Source of the DNA: Symbiodinium natans
Taxonomy: Eukaryota; Sar; Dinophyceae; Suessiales; Symbiodiniaceae
Direction: 5' to 3'
Assembly: GCA_905221605.1 (NCBI GenBank)
Contig: CAJNDS010002845.1
Location: 346,713 to 410,712 of the forward strand
Length of the DNA: 64,000 nucleotides
Shown piece by piece: positions 46,656 through 59,255 of this stretch. The translations under genes and the position numbers were made by a program. Within the stretch, counting starts at the first letter, position 1; every line of letters starts with the position of its first letter. The notes beneath the pieces were generated by a model. It searched no databases. It was given only the letters and a program-made list of their open reading frames with translations, and was not told the DNA's origin.

Positions 46656-48264
46656 GTGAGACTTAGGGACGCTGGGTCGTTTGCCATCGCTTTGCAATTT
46701 GCGATCAGTGATTGCAGAAGCTGGAACAAGACGATTTGTAAAATTTGCCTATGTCGAGCATGTGCAAAGACATCATTTTTCCCGAACTGGGCTGAGGAAT
46801 ATTGGGACATGCGGTACAAAGCTGATCCAGAGCCGTTTGAGTGGCTTCGCAGCTATGCCGACCTCAAAAGTTGGATCCGGGAGGCGAGTGGTCACAACAC
46901 TTCGGCGGGCTCGCTGCTCGCATTTCAGGGGCAGGGCGCATGTTGCACCGCGACTTCGGTTTGGTGTTGGGACGCTTCTCAGTGCTGTCTCAAAGCTAAG
47001 ATGTCCTCCATTTGGGTTGTGGAAACAGCCTCCTGACAGAGGACATGCGTCTTCGCTGCACGATCACGGTTCGATGTGAGCCGCCTGCGACTGCACACAA
47101 GCTCCGATGTATTGCTTGCCCGGACAAGGTATGATGATGGTTACCACAACATCATCAACGTTGATAATTCAGAAGTGGTTATATCGCAGATGATGGCCAG
47201 AAACATGAAGAGGCAAGATGTTCTTACTGGAGCTCTAGACTCTAGTCCGAAAGGGTCTCCCGAGTTTCTTCAAACAGGCCACAAATGCTATGGTTGCAGA
47301 TGGACGCTTTGGCAACCTGGTGTTGAAGTTCAGTCGCCACAGGTCTTTGTGGATCATGACTCTGAGACATTCGAACACCCTCATTTGTTTCCAAGCAATT
47401 CTTTTTTCAATCGCACCTGTGCTTGTAGAGGCATTTGCGACTATTCGAGTCTCACTAACTGCCTGTCAGGACTTGTCATTACCTGATAATGGCTTCGATC
47501 TCGTCCTTGACAAGAGCCTCATTGACACCTTTGCTTGCGCAGATGTCCTGGTCCTGGAAACCGCTCGGGAGATGTGGATGCTTTGGTGCAGCGTGTTTGG
47601 TGCAGCGTGTTGCAGCTGTCACTTCCTTTGTCTACTCCAGCAGGGCGATTCTCCCGAAATGCACTGTACCGTAGCCACGCGTAGCCACGTCAAATCGAAC
47701 CTCATCTGGGTGAAGCTAATCGGAAGATCTTGAACAAGGCACTTGCCTGCCGTGCGCTCTCAGGTTGAAAACATCATGATTTATTTGATGCAGGCGGGGG
47801 AACATCTTCTTGCTTAGGCATGGTACATAGTGAGAGCACGTATTCTTGGAACATGTATAAATCACGTCTGGTTGGGTGTCACAAGTCGCTGGATGATGGA
47901 GAAGTTTTCTGAGCTGTAGGTGTCCCGCGTTTTGCGGGAAGGTGGACGTTTCATGGCGATTTCCTATGGTGCTCCCGACACGCGCTTGGTGCCTCGAAGG
48001 CATGCTGAAGTCTCTTCCTCTGCAGTCACCCCTTCTGCTTTCGCAGCCAAGGAGTTCCTGACGCTGAAACATCTGAGGTTTGAGGCCTCAGCTCGCATTA
48101 CCATCTACCATCCTGCTTCAAGCATTCCCTTTCTGCGTGGAGGATGTCTGCAGTGCGTGCAGGTTCAGGTGGTCAACCTCCCTCCCAACGACTCGAGCAA
48201 AGTTCACTATTTGTACATATGCAGAAAAGTGCCGAAGAAGCCTGCTTCGGCCGCAAACTCTTAG
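46656..48264 (+). CDS. METTL13/EEF1AKMT-type class I methyltransferase
   Basis: Exon 1 (to 46890) has NWAEEYWDMRYKADPEPFEW, the N-terminal signature of this family. Exon 2, 47001-47046, gives DVLHLGCGNSLL, the SAM-binding motif I. Exon 3, 47129-47212, has YHNIINVDNSEVVISQM with the acidic ribose-binding residue. Exon 4, 47278-47311, has PQMLWLQMDAL. Exon 5, from 47470, has LPDNGFDLVLDKSLIDTF. Exon 47920-47988, 23 codons, has VSRVLREGGRFMAISYG, and 48052-48264 has SSKVHYLYICRK and a TAG stop. Joins between exons 1-5 are all in phase. The first donor is GT and the next three are GC (47047, 47213, 47312). Relatives methylate lysine on translation elongation factor 1A. The start codon and one exon between about 47560 and 47920 are not fixed; ATG 46656 is the farthest in-frame Met. 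Confidence 0.85.
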
Positions 48265-48625
48265 TCATTGTTAGTCTGTTAGCACTCAGCAGATGCAGTT
48301 CTCCAAATCTCCTGGGTGTGCCTCGGAGAAAACTGCATGGCGAGCTTATCAAGTCTTGACCAGCTTTGAGGCAAGAACAAACTCCAAGAGTGATCACTGC
48401 CGGCCGCAGTCCGCTGAGGAGGTAAGTTAGGTTCCTGATAGTATCCTCGCCTCCTTTGCACGGCTTGAGCGGTGCCAAGCGCTCACAGCCCTAGCCTTAC
48501 TAGCCTTACTATCCTTACGATGTGGGATCTCCGGTGTTCATCGTGGCAGCTTTGCCTTCATGAAGGAATGGAGCGAAATGAAGCGTGCCTCGGTTTCTTG
48601 CGACTCTTGAGTCGAGGCCTGCGCT

Positions 48626-51600
48626 ATGGAGGAGGAGCTCCAGGAGGCCATGAGAGCAAAGGAGCAGAGGGAGCAAAAGGCACTCTCCCCAATTCTGGCT
48701 TGTGCCTCCAGGTACGAGACAACTTCTATGTAGGCAATTTCAACAAGGTCCGGCGGCGGGTCCACTGGAAAGCTGGGGGGGGTGGGGGGGGGGGCGATCG
48801 CTTTGCACATTTTTGCACATGTCTGGTCGCCATGAGCCTTAAGCATCATCCCCAGCGTCAGAATGTGTGTACTTTGTCTTCAAGCTTACATAAGCCGCAA
48901 CCGCAGCATCACCTCCACACCTCTACACATTCGAGCAACATGCGTTTGTTTGTGAGCAGGCCATGCAGATGTGCGAGTCCGCGCACGGTTCCAGCGAGCT
49001 AACACAAAGTGAGCGTGGAGCCTACAGTCATGGCAGGTACCGTGCAGATCTCTACACCACGCGTGTTTTCTTCGATGCCTGTGAAAGCACGGCTAGCAAT
49101 TCTCATGGTAAGACAGCGATTCCGTATTCACTGGGTAGTGCGATCAACTCCTTCACGACAATGCCAACTGAGAGTACTCGCAATAAAAAAAGTGCAGCGG
49201 CTGAGGCTTGGTGCTACTCTGGCTCGCTGCTGCCTTGCAATTCCGCAGATCGAAAGACTGAAGGCCAGAACGAAGTCCCTGATAAATGCAGGCTCAGTTT
49301 CCGCTGTGGCAAGTGCTTTGGAACAGCACGCTGATGCAGGCCATGCAGAACTCCGAGATTCCTGGCCAACGCGCCGTGACTCGGGCTATATAAAGCCGCC
49401 TGAGCTGGCAGCACAGGGGCTCTGGTTCAGGGGAGATCAGCAGAGCATGCTTACAAGCTTACAGACGAAGGCGGCTTTGCTGGCGGTGATTACCAAGTCC
49501 AGAAACGAGGCCCAGGTCAAATCGGCCAAGGCGATCCTGCGAAGCCGGGCTGTTTTCCAGCCCTAGAAACCCACGAAGTTGTTCGGCTGTTCGTAGCTTT
49601 CTGCTGCATCCCCGGAACCCGGTTTGGACACAGGAGCGCCTAGCCGCTCTGGCGAAGGAGACGCAGGCTCTGAGGGCAAACTGGAACAGCTGATTTTCAA
49701 GAAGCCCCCCTTAAAAATGGCCCTTTCAAAGAGAACATCTGTAAGAGAACGTAAACAAGCCGATTTCAACACAGGGGGTGGGGAAGCTTTGTGGGGAATG
49801 GAACGTGGAGGACATGAGCTGCGCAATGCTCAATGCCATGGTCCTGGCCATGGACGGCTCGCCTCCCAGTCCTTCCTCGCTCTCTTTTTTTGATCCCGCG
49901 AGTTCTGAAATGAAAATCTCTTGCATTCCTTAAGCAAATCAGAAAAAGAATTGTAAGAGGATGTTTGTGGAATGAAAGACAGCTGGAGGCAGCTGGAATG
50001 AAGCGGCGCAGATGACCAAGGCCACCGAACGACTTTGAGCGTAGGGTCTTATGTCACTTCGCAGTTGCAATGCCAGGCGCACCCAGTGCTGGAAATGCAG
50101 GCCCGTGTAATATGGGTAGGAATCTGTACAGTGACTTATTTTGTTTGGCCAGCTAGCATCACGATGCACTTGCCCTTGGCTGTTGGGAGGGAGTATTGGC
50201 ATGTGCCGTTGACCTTATTGCCTTATGCTGTCCCAACTCAAGCTTGTGGGCCGTGCAAGGTGCTGACAATTCTCCTGGCCCTCAGTTGTAACCAGGTAGC
50301 AATGGCTGAGAAGCTGCTGAAGGACCAACCCAAGCGGCCTTTTGGCACCGAACTAAATCGAAACACGCTGGTTCTGAACAGCAGGATGCATCTGGAAACA
50401 ACGACGATTCAGCACGACACCCAGAGGACTTTTGGAGGTTGTGTGTTTTCACTTGAGGTAGTGAGGTGTGCAGTTTCAGCTGCCCAGGCTGCTTTCAGGC
50501 TGGCAGCAGCGGCTGTGAAACTGGCAACAGGCGATCCGGAGGAAGCGTGCGCCTGCGCCAGCTGAGACCTGCTTGACAACCCTAAGCCTGAATAGCCTGA
50601 CTAGGTACTTGACATATTGCGACCTCTGCTCACAGTTCCCAGCTGTGGAGGGTGATGCTGCTGGCTCGGTTGATGCCCCTCAATCTTTGCACGCACCTGC
50701 TGGGAGCTTCCCTCCCTTTGAGCACACGTAGCAGCCAAGGACTCTGGTTCTGGGTCCGTGCTGCTGCAGACCGGCAAGGCAAAAGCTCCCCCTCCCCCTC
50801 ATCCCTCATCCCTCATCCCTCATCCCTCATCCCTCATCCCTCATCCCTCATCCCTCATCCCTCATCCCTCTCCCTCCCCTTCTCCTCCCCTCTCCCTCCT
50901 TTCTTTCGCTCTCTCTCTGTCTCTCTTGCTCTCTCTCTGTCTCTCTCACTCTCTTTCTCGCTCTTCTCTCTCTCAGCCTCTCTCGCTCTCCCTCCCTCCG
51001 TCACTCTCTCACACCTGCAGGCATTGGCCAACATGCAGCGCGGTATGTTCTCCGAGGCAGTGGAGGAGATGCGTTTGTGGGAAAGAAATGCAGGCATATG
51101 CAGGCGAGCAGGCTGCGAATGCGCGCAACAACCTGCGGAGGACCTGCAGAGAGCGCTGGCAGCATCACCAAACGACCCAGATGTGCTGGCGCATGGTGCA
51201 AGTTTATTGATTTCTTGCTCATCTCTCGTTGCCCGCAGATCTGAAACACCTGTGTTGGCCAGGTCAACATGTGCTGCTGCATGACCCACTTGGGGAAGAA
51301 GGCACAGCTGGTGCTGATGTTGATTGCCAGAACCAAGTATGCCATGTAAGTCAAGACTTTGCGATTTTGAGACTTGAGGACGAATTCCAGCAATATTTCG
51401 CCAAGCTGGAGCAGGCTCTCAGACTCATGTTTGTATTCCATTGTGCATTATCTTCGGCAATGCCCCAGGCAGCTCCGAACAATGACTATGTCCTGAAAAC
51501 GCAGGTGCGATGCGGAAGTCAGTCAGCCAAACCGGAAGCATGCACAACATTGTTCGTAGTCTAACGTCTTTACATCAGGGCTCGAACCAGCCAGCGTGGT

Positions 51601-52920
51601 GCGTGCTCGTCATCGTCTTGAGTCTTGACAGACGTTGCCTGACATCACTCCATATCACCCTTTTGCTCTTTGCAGGGAATGGCCAACGCGTTCACGCGCT
51701 TCAAGGCTTCGCTTGAGGCGGGCCGCAAAGACTGCAGAAGGATGGCTTGTTCCGGGGTTCTCTCGGTTCCCTCTGGCCCTTTGAGAACGCGTCACGGGAC
51801 ATCCTTGTTGTTTCTCTGCAATTCTGGAAGGCCTGAGGACTCCTAATGCGGCCGCGAAGCACCGTGGCACCTGTGAATGGCGTTACAGTTCTCATCATAG
51901 CTTGTAAGGACAGGAGCCTGCAAGAACAAACCGCAACCAACAAAAGCTAGGTTTTGTATACTTTGTCAGCCCAGACACCTACTAGTACTAGTAAATTATG
52001 GATTCGTCTCACTACACTCGGACTACCTTGGTGTTTCTGCCTGCTGGATCGCTGTGTAGCATTGGCAAGTTATCAGCAGCACCAGCAATGGTACACCAGG
52101 GCTTGCCGAGCAATAAGCCGAGGAAGAGCCCCTGTAATGCACAAAGCCCTGTTGTCAATACTGGACGCCAGTGCAGAGATGTGCAGAGGCTACTGTGGCT
52201 TTTCCAGGCATGTGCGAACCCGCACCCGCAAGCTCGGCAGGAGAATCGCAGAAAAGCATGCCTTGACACAACAATGCCAACTCTGAAGGCCTGAGTCATC
52301 AGGCTGTGTGTGTTCATGATAAAGCATGAGCGTGGATCTGCAGCATTTGCCTACTCTGATTTGTCCTCCACCTACACTTCTTTTCATGATTTGCAATGGG
52401 ACTGTCGAGGTTCAAAAGCATGAGCTTTCATTTGACATTGCAGCTTGTCTCTGGCCGTGACAGCTCGCTCGCGGCGGCAGGGTCAGTGTACTTTCCTTTT
52501 GCAGCCCTAGTTGTTGTACGTGTGTACCAGAGGCATCGCCATGTGAAGGCATGTGCAAGCACAAGTAGTGCATTCCGCATTCAGATCCAAGAGCGCAGTT
52601 GAACAAGTCTGGTATGCAGTGACCTGATCCTGGTAGTGCAATCCAGAGCCAAAAACAAGCGCGAATTATCATCCAAGCCCGCCGCGGTCATGACCGAAGC
52701 CATGCAGTGGAGGCTTTGGGTTTGGAGAGCGCCTGCCCCAAGGAGTTTGTGATGCTTTGAGCTGGCATCGGCAGCTTTGCTAATAATTTGAGTCATCTGC
52801 GGTCTGCGGTTCCTCGCATTGACGCTGCAGTCAAATTCAGGCTGCGTTGGGCGTCGGGGTCTTGGCTGGCCAGGCCCAGCGAGTGGTGGACACCGTTGGA
52901 CAACAAAGCCCCTGACAAGC
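48626..52920 (+). CDS. Long coiled-coil protein, many exons
   Basis: The first clear exon is 48626-48711, MEEELQEAMRAKEQREQKAL, with a GTACGA donor. Later exon-like pieces include: about 49190-49290 KKVQRLRLGATLARCC; about 49320-49400 ALEQHADAGHAELRDSW; from 49455 LLAVITKSRNEAQVKSAK; from 49632 ERLAALAKETQALRANW; from 50296 VAMAEKLLKDQPKRPFG; from 50470 SAAQAAFRLAAAAVKLATG; about 50643-50730 AVEGDAAGSVDAPQS; from 51022 ALANMQRGMFSEAVEEMRLW; from 51265 MCCCMTHLGKKAQLVLML (GTAAGT donor); from 51380 DEFQ-type helix; and 51676 GMANAFTRFKASLE. The last piece, about 52843-52920, reads AALGVGVLAGQAQRVVD and ends in TGA. Nearly all are Ala/Glu/Lys/Gln-rich helices, so a long rod or scaffold is likely. 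It may be two genes. No family is recognised, and the frames between are joined only by composition. Confidence 0.5.
48768..48795. repeat. Short G-rich run
   Basis: GGGGGGTGGGGGGGGGGCG in an intron of the coiled-coil gene; a small quadruplex-capable tract. Confidence 0.7.
50799..50870. repeat. CATCCCT heptamer array
   Basis: About ten perfect tandem copies of the seven-base unit CATCCCT (complement AGGGATG), then CT-rich sequence. It keeps the period and the CCCT core of the CCCTAAA telomere unit. It lies in an intron-like position of the coiled-coil gene. Confidence 0.9.
50871..51012. repeat. CT-rich polypyrimidine tract
   Basis: CTCTCTCTGTCTCTC and related units running into a CACCTGCAG acceptor at about 51021. 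Probably an extended polypyrimidine tract and simple repeat in the intron before the 51022 exon. Confidence 0.8.
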
Positions 52921-53019
52921 CCCGACAGCCTTTCAGCTTCAGCTTTGCAAGATCCTCCAAGACGCAAAGATCTGGCAGAGGCCTCCTGCACGATCCGCAT
53001 GCCTGAGGCCTGACCTGCC

Positions 53020-53185
53020 CGCGTTTTTTTGATGACTGCCAGCCCTTGAGGATGCGTTTGGCTGGACCGTTACTGAAACACGTGGCTGTGTCTCCATGCG
53101 AAGGAGCATCTCGAGACACCCAGTTTTGCAATCTCATGTCGGCCTCAACGCAGTGCACAGCAACAGCTCGTCTCGGGAATCGGGC
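53020..53185 (+). CDS. Possible exon
   Basis: The plus-strand frame reads LEDAFGWTVTETRGCVSMRR and stays open into the TATGTG repeat. Composition is ordinary and competing frames are weaker, but no splice site or domain confirms it. Confidence 0.25.
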
Positions 53186-53189
53186 TCTA

Positions 53190-53283
53190 TGGCGTGTATG
53201 TGTATGTGAATGTGTATGTGTATGTCTATGTGTATGTGTATGTCTATGTGTATGTGTATGTGTATGCATGTTTTTTATGTGCG
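53190..53283. repeat. TATGTG microsatellite
   Basis: Tandem TATGTG with TCTATG variants, about 15 units. The Cys/Val and His/Thr open frames across it are repeat artefacts. Confidence 0.9.
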
Positions 53284-53357
53284 TACGCAATCGTATGAAT
53301 GTATGTACACACACATGTATAAGGTGATGGGCAAGATATGCGCACAGATGTTGCCAG

Positions 53358-55735
53358 GAATTTAACGTGGAGAAGGACTTTGACGTTAAGACGAAGTATC
53401 AAAAGGCGCACGGCTGTTTAAGTTTGGCTAAGCCGAGCGTTCATTCCCAGCTGAGCAGATGTGTGTAAAATGCCCAGCAAAAGAGCACCGTGAGGCGCAG
53501 AAGTTCATTCGACTCCTGGATGCATCTTGTGCTCGAGTGCAAACGCTTTTTTTGCTTTATAGTTGCGCGTCGCGAAGCGAAGAGCCACATCCTGAAGCTT
53601 CTGACCCTACCGGCATCGTATAGCAGTGCTAGCTTCCCATCGGGGTGGCAAGTTCGCCAAGTTCGCATGTGTGCGCGAAGATTTTTCCTCCATAGGTTCA
53701 TAACCTGGCAGCCAGCCAAGGATGCGAGCTCTGCAGATTAACGGTGGCGCACACACTGGAGTCGGTTTTCAGACAGCAATGACGGTTGCTAGAGTCACAA
53801 GACTTGATGGCCACAGCTTTCCATGTTGTGCTGGACGGGTGCTGCGTACAACAGCAGCGCTCATTGCCTCAGCAGAGGTCGGACTCAGCTTCACAGAGGC
53901 CGGGGCAGAAGTATTGGGTCAATATCCAAGCCCCTAGGCCCTGGTTGTTTGCTGGAGGCTTTGTCTGCGTCTTTGCAGTTGATTGCCACAAAGAGCTCTC
54001 CCAAAAATCATTTGAGCAGAGGACGACGTGTACGATCACATCGAGAAGATTTGTGATGCACGAGGCCTAGGTTTATGTGTAGCGCTTGCAAATTGTTCTT
54101 GAGGCGAAATCGGCACGCGGGAGGGCTTCACAAGCCAGATCTCAATTTAAGTTGTTTGGATTTGAATACGGGCATCTTTCCTTTGTGGAGCAGTAGCTCC
54201 TTGTGCTGTTTCCAGAAGCCCAGGCGGAGTCATTGTTCGCAAAGCACGAGCTGCTTGAGGTTCGACTCCCTCTCTCTGCAGGTTTTCGCTGTTGTTTCGG
54301 AGGCGCGGCGTGATTCCTGTTGGGTGTGAAGGTCGACAGCGCCTGGAGGATGGTCCCAGCCGATGCCCAAGGATCCTTCTGCTTTGTTGTTGCTCAGGAA
54401 AGCCCACAAACTCATGCCTGGTTGAACTTCTCTCTCTCATGGCACTGCTTTCTGCAAAGCGCAAAGATGAGACAGTTCATTGAGGATCTTACAGTCGAGG
54501 TTTCTTCCTCCACTAACCGGACGGAGCACGAAGCCAGATGGCAATCTCATGCCATGAAAGCCTGAACCCGAGAGGGCAGAACACGCATCACTTGGCACCA
54601 TGGAGAGGCTGGATACTGTAGTCCTTGCACCGAAATAGTTTGGTGCCGGGTGCGTACGAATCGTACGAAGGAGCTGTGCGACAACATCATCAGACCGTAT
54701 GACGACGAGATCAAGGTTCCATGACTTTCAAATCTGCAGCATGTCCAAGTTAGGTTTGTCTTGGTGCCTTGAGCAAGCAGACTCAACTGAAAGATCACCA
54801 GGATGTGTTCCTCAAGCACATGAAGCGCAAGAAGCCCAAGGTGGCGCTGATTACCATCTGACTTGCAGTGAGTTGATACGCCCCTCCCCGCCTCCGCCTC
54901 CTCCCGGTCCGGTTGAGTTGATGCTGATGACGCTCTGTTGGCGTCATTGTATGGCGAGCGCATGGTGATGCATGAGAACAGCCCGGCATCCTCACATTTT
55001 TTGTTGGGGCTTGTCAAGATTCTAAGAACCATGGAGAAGTCGCTCCATGTCAGACCTTCTCTGTAGGCCGCCTCCCCTCAAGCCACTGAAGCGAAATTGA
55101 TTTGAGCGAGCGCCCCACCCGCGATGGCCACAAAAACGAGTCTTTAACCAGAACCCTCCAGAACCCCACCCCCCGACCCTCAGATCCTGTTTAAGCTGCT
55201 GGCGACTAGCAGGCTGGCCCCTGTTATTGTCGCATTTGCAGGCTGACGATGGTGTTCAGCGTGGAGAGGTAGTTGATGGAGTTGACGCCTGAGCAACCTG
55301 GTGCCTTGTTGCGGGCCATGCTTTAGTAATGCCAGTTGATGCATGTTGCAGCAGTACACTCAGTCGGACCTGCTCCAGCCATGATACCTCTGCAGGATGT
55401 GTCGGTCGCGTAGGCGGCTTTCGATAGCACATGATTGCACCAAGTGCGACGGCTCTAGCTGTGTAATGCGTACGGGGTCTGCAGTGTAGTGAAGACAAAA
55501 ACAGGCAGCATAACATGGACCCACAGTGGGCTTGGCCTGGCGGCTGGTGACATGGGATGAAGCGAAAAGGAGGTTCTGGAGATTCTGAAGAGCCTGACGC
55601 ACAAGGCGCAAGCACAGGAGTTTGTGCAAAAAGGGGAAGGAGGTCACGCCGAGACCTGTCGGAAAGGAGAGCCGTGCAATGAGGAGGGTGTCGTGGCGTT
55701 TGCGCTGTACAAGCCCAGGTGCAAATTCACAACAT
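53358..55735 (+). CDS. Unknown mainly helical protein, several exons
   Basis: Plus-strand exons: 53358-53425, EFNVEKDFDVKTKYQKAHG; about 54213-54260, AQAESLFAKHELLE; about 54470-54565, MRQFIEDLTVEVSSSTNRT; 54781-54863, TQLKDHQDVFLKHMKRKKPK and VALITI; 54918-55067, DADDALLASLYGERMVMHEN, then FLLGLVKILRTMEKS; 55570-55735, EVLEILKSLTHKAQAQEFVQ, then GEPCNEEGVVAFALYKPR. Most are flanked by AG on the left. The lengths and amphipathic helices would suit a helical-repeat or scaffold protein, and the basic HMKRKKPK could be a nuclear signal. No family is recognised. An in-phase join between 54863 and 54918 could not be found, so more than one gene or a missed exon is possible. Confidence 0.45.
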
Positions 55736-56543
55736 AGAGCTTCACAATATTTCACAATGCTGCTCCAGTGCTGAGTCTGACAAAGTGCCATCGAGCTGGT
55801 GTTCACGGCAGTTCATTGTCGTTCATAGCCTCTTCCGCGAAGGCCTATGATCACAGACATGACGAAGGGAGGCATGGGAGAGATCGCGAGGAGGCCTCAC
55901 CAGTGGTAGTAAGCGTCGGTGCACCCGGCCTGCACCGCGTATCAGTCTGCAGGATGTGCCCTTCCACGCCCCCTTGGCCTGTCGGCCAGCTCGACAGGTG
56001 CGGGGGTGATGTGAAGGGTATTGTAATGATGCGGAGGCAGCCTGATGGAACTCTTCCTTGCTTGTCCCACTGGGTGCTGCAATGAGCACAACCTCTATCT
56101 GAGATGCCGATGCCAGGTGCACAACTGGGCTCATGATCTTTACAACAAACGGTCGCCTCACCTGTCACCTCAACAGTCCCTCAGCAGCAACTTTGAGCTA
56201 CACTTGACAGCAGCACATCCTCGCGCGATAGTGGCATGAGCGGTTCCAAGCCCAAGGCCATGTGGCCAAAACCTACCGTGCTTGGTATGATGGCTGGGCG
56301 AGCAGCAATGGCAGGATGGGAGCCGTCCAAGAATCGTAGGAGCTCGTAGGCAAGCTAAGGCTTCGCTAGGGCGGCATTCAGGGCGCTTTGTTGGTCAGTG
56401 ACAATTCAGAGACTCAGTTCTCATCAGTCTGTGTCACATGTCGTCCCCTCCTTCATGACACCGTGCAACACCGTTTTTGAGGCGAGCTTTAAAAGATCCC
56501 TGTATACATCGCCGGTGCTCTTGTTGGTTGCGTGAGGGGTGCT
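55736..56543. other. No confident gene
   Basis: Open frames at 55768-56085 plus and 56161-55823 minus overlap and neither has a domain. Probably intergenic or intron. Confidence 0.35.
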
Positions 56544-58297
56544 ATGGAGGAGCTCTGGTGAGCTGACAAATGAGCAATGTCAGCAGCTGTTGCAGGCCAT
56601 TTCGCGTCATTTCGACGTTTTGGTTGCGTGCTGGTACCCGGAGTTTAGTTCAACTGAGAACACAAGCAGTTTGCTGCAGTGGGCTGATTGCAGGGCATCT
56701 GCCTGTCGCGTGACGATGGGTGGGCAAAGTTCGAAACAGTGGAGAGGACCATCCTCGTCCATGCTACTCAACTTGTCCACGGCGTGCTGCGCACGTCGAA
56801 GCAGATGTGCTTGCGTGCTCTCACAGACTCTGGAAGGAGGGATAGCGAAGAGCTCCCCAGTGTCCAACTGCCCACAGGCTGGGGTAAGGGAGCACGCCCC
56901 TGCCTTCAAAGTCAGCAAAAGCATAGCTAGTCTGCATAGGTCGCCCTAATCGGACACATTCGATACTGGTGATTCTGGAATAGCATCCATCTGTTCTTGA
57001 GTCATTGAACCAATGAATCTGCCTCTCTGATCCAATCTGGCCTGCTCCCAGACAGGCGAGGAGATCCGCAAGTTCCGCTACGAAGCTGCATTCGTGCTCC
57101 AGATCTCTCAAACTCAAAGCGTTTCGTGGGTTGAAGGCCGAGTGTGCACCCTTGCAGGCAAGTAATCCATAGTGCACCGAGATCCAGTCTAAACCTTCAA
57201 AGGATTTCCGGGCCTCAAAGGGCCTTAAGGGCCTCGGAAGCCCCAGGTAACCGCCTCTGTCGAGAGTGAGTGCTTCCTTAAGGCTACTGCGCGGACGTGC
57301 GCATCCGCTGTGGCAAGTTCCACGCACGGGCCCTCGACCGCGTTCCGGATATCTACGCATTGAATTTCACAAATGGCATGGCCGAGCAGCCCGAGACTCC
57401 GAAAGCGGCTCAGGTAGTGAAGCGACTCTTCATGTCCGTTGGGAAATCGGCAGCAATCTCAGAGTCTCAGCTCTTCTAAAGTTTAAAGATGTGCCGACTA
57501 AAAGAGGAAGCGCCATGGCCCAGCATCCACAAGCGCAGGTCATCCGACTGCAACGCCTGGAAGTGGCCGGCCTCTCTTTGGAGAAGTGCGGCCTTCAGAG
57601 GCCTCCCCCCGCCCCTCCTCCCCCTCCCCTAATGGGTGCGATGGGGAGATACGGGGAGGACTTTGGGATCCAGGTCAAGGTAGACTTTTGAAACTCGGTT
57701 GAGAAGCCCCAGTGCAATTTTGTGACCACCGTGCCTGCTCTTGTGGCATCTGAAGAAAGCCACGGCATTGCACGCCCAAAGAAGCACTGTAGAAGCTCAT
57801 GCGCGAATCTGCTGCAGGCCCGGTGACTTCATACAACTGTCTGACGAGCAGATTGATTTGCTTTGGGAGGATGAGCCGAGTCCAAGTTTTTTCTCAAGTC
57901 GCCAGAGCACCTGATCTCTCCTGCCATACAGCTCTCGTGAAGGACTGCTCCTGCAAGCCGGTCTAGGCACTGCGCGAGCACTCGCGTGAGGCCGGGATCG
58001 GCGAAGTTCTGGCAGCACTTCCCTTGTGGGAACTTCCAGGTGTGTTGTGTGAACTGCGTCTTTCTGGAAGAGTGACTTTGCCTGATAGATGCGGAAAGTC
58101 CTTGATAGTGCCGCACCAGAATCCACAGTGTTGTTTTTGCAGGATGCCAGCCACCATCAACCACCACAGCTTTCCGAGCACGAGAACACGCACAGACCAT
58201 CTGCATGCGCGGCAGTTGAGCTGGTTTGGGCACTGCAGAACAGTACACATGGAGGCGCTGCAGGCGTCTGTAGACACAGCGATGAAGCAGGAGTAGC
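56544..58297 (+). CDS. Unknown plus-strand gene, several exons
   Basis: Exon about 56547-56660: SSGELTNEQCQQLLQAISRH, then DVLVACWYPEF. Exon 56694-56883, after TTGCAG and before a GTAAGG donor: ICLSRDDGWAKFETVERTIL, then VHATQLVHGVLRTSK and a Ser/Glu stretch. Exon about 57291-57413, with a GTAGTG donor: VRIRCGKFHARALDRVPDIY, then NGMAEQPETPKAAQ. A short exon near 57490-57538 has two equally good frames. The last candidate, about 58230-58297, reads HMEALQASVDTAMKQE and stops. No known domain is seen. The set has mixed, globular-looking composition and good splice sites, so a real gene is likely even though the joins are unproven. Confidence 0.45.
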
Positions 58298-59255
58298 CCT
58301 AGTCTTGCTCGAGGCCCCAAGGCCTAGACGGTGGGGAGCTTGCGAACGGCTCCAAAAAAGGCGTCGCCACTGTGCCTGAATGCTGGAGTTCACCAGGCTT
58401 TCCCACTCTGGAATAGAAGGAAATAACTGCGTCTTAGGAGCGTGCTTGAAGCCTACAGGATCTTTGTCCTCCATGCCCCCTCTGGCCCAAATCATATGCC
58501 TTTCAGACTAGCTTGCCCGACTCAAATGAAGTTATGGGTATTTCTGTATTGCGTCACACACATTGCATCAGTCCGTGCCCTGAGGCTTGCAAGAAAATCA
58601 AGCTCTGCTCATCTCCACGGCAAGAGCTCTGAGAGTGGTGTGATCTTGGTGGTCCCTGGGATGCCTGTGCTGTTCCAGCCCAGTGTTAGGCAAGCCTACG
58701 TAGATCTTCTACTGAGTAGCTACTGCAGGTTGGCAGGTTACTGTCAGTGACCGCCAGCAGAGGCCCAGAGTCTAGGCTTGTTTTCACCAAGGTAACGGGG
58801 CCGAGAGAGTGCACTCGAGAAACGCTTGTCCTGCGCGGACGAAAAGTAAGACTCGGCGAGTTTTGGCTGTGGGAGCTTTTTGGCAGCAACTGTAGACCGT
58901 AGACGTGATTAGACGTGCCATACGCTGATCGTGGCCTTGTTGTGACTGCCGGTCGCTGCAACCGCATGGCTGTCTACAGCCAGTCTCGAAGATAGTGTGC
59001 ACATTTACACCCAGGTATGATCCTCGCTCACTCACATCAGCACACTGCGCCATAGTGCGACATAGTAAGCCTGAGGGATGTGCTAGTTTGGGCACTTGCT
59101 GCGGTGTCAGCCATGGGTGGAGATGGCAGCTTGAGGCAGCCGTCAAGCTCTCCGTGTCACGCATTCATATTGTAACACCTTACCGGAACGTGCCGTGAGG
59201 CATGTGGTGCACAAGCGAGTCCACTTGGCATTGACCTTATCGGCTTCGGCTTGAT

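Noticed and set aside
53046-53327. Cys/Val-rich and His/Thr-rich frames on opposite strands
   Set aside because: Translation of the TATGTG microsatellite.
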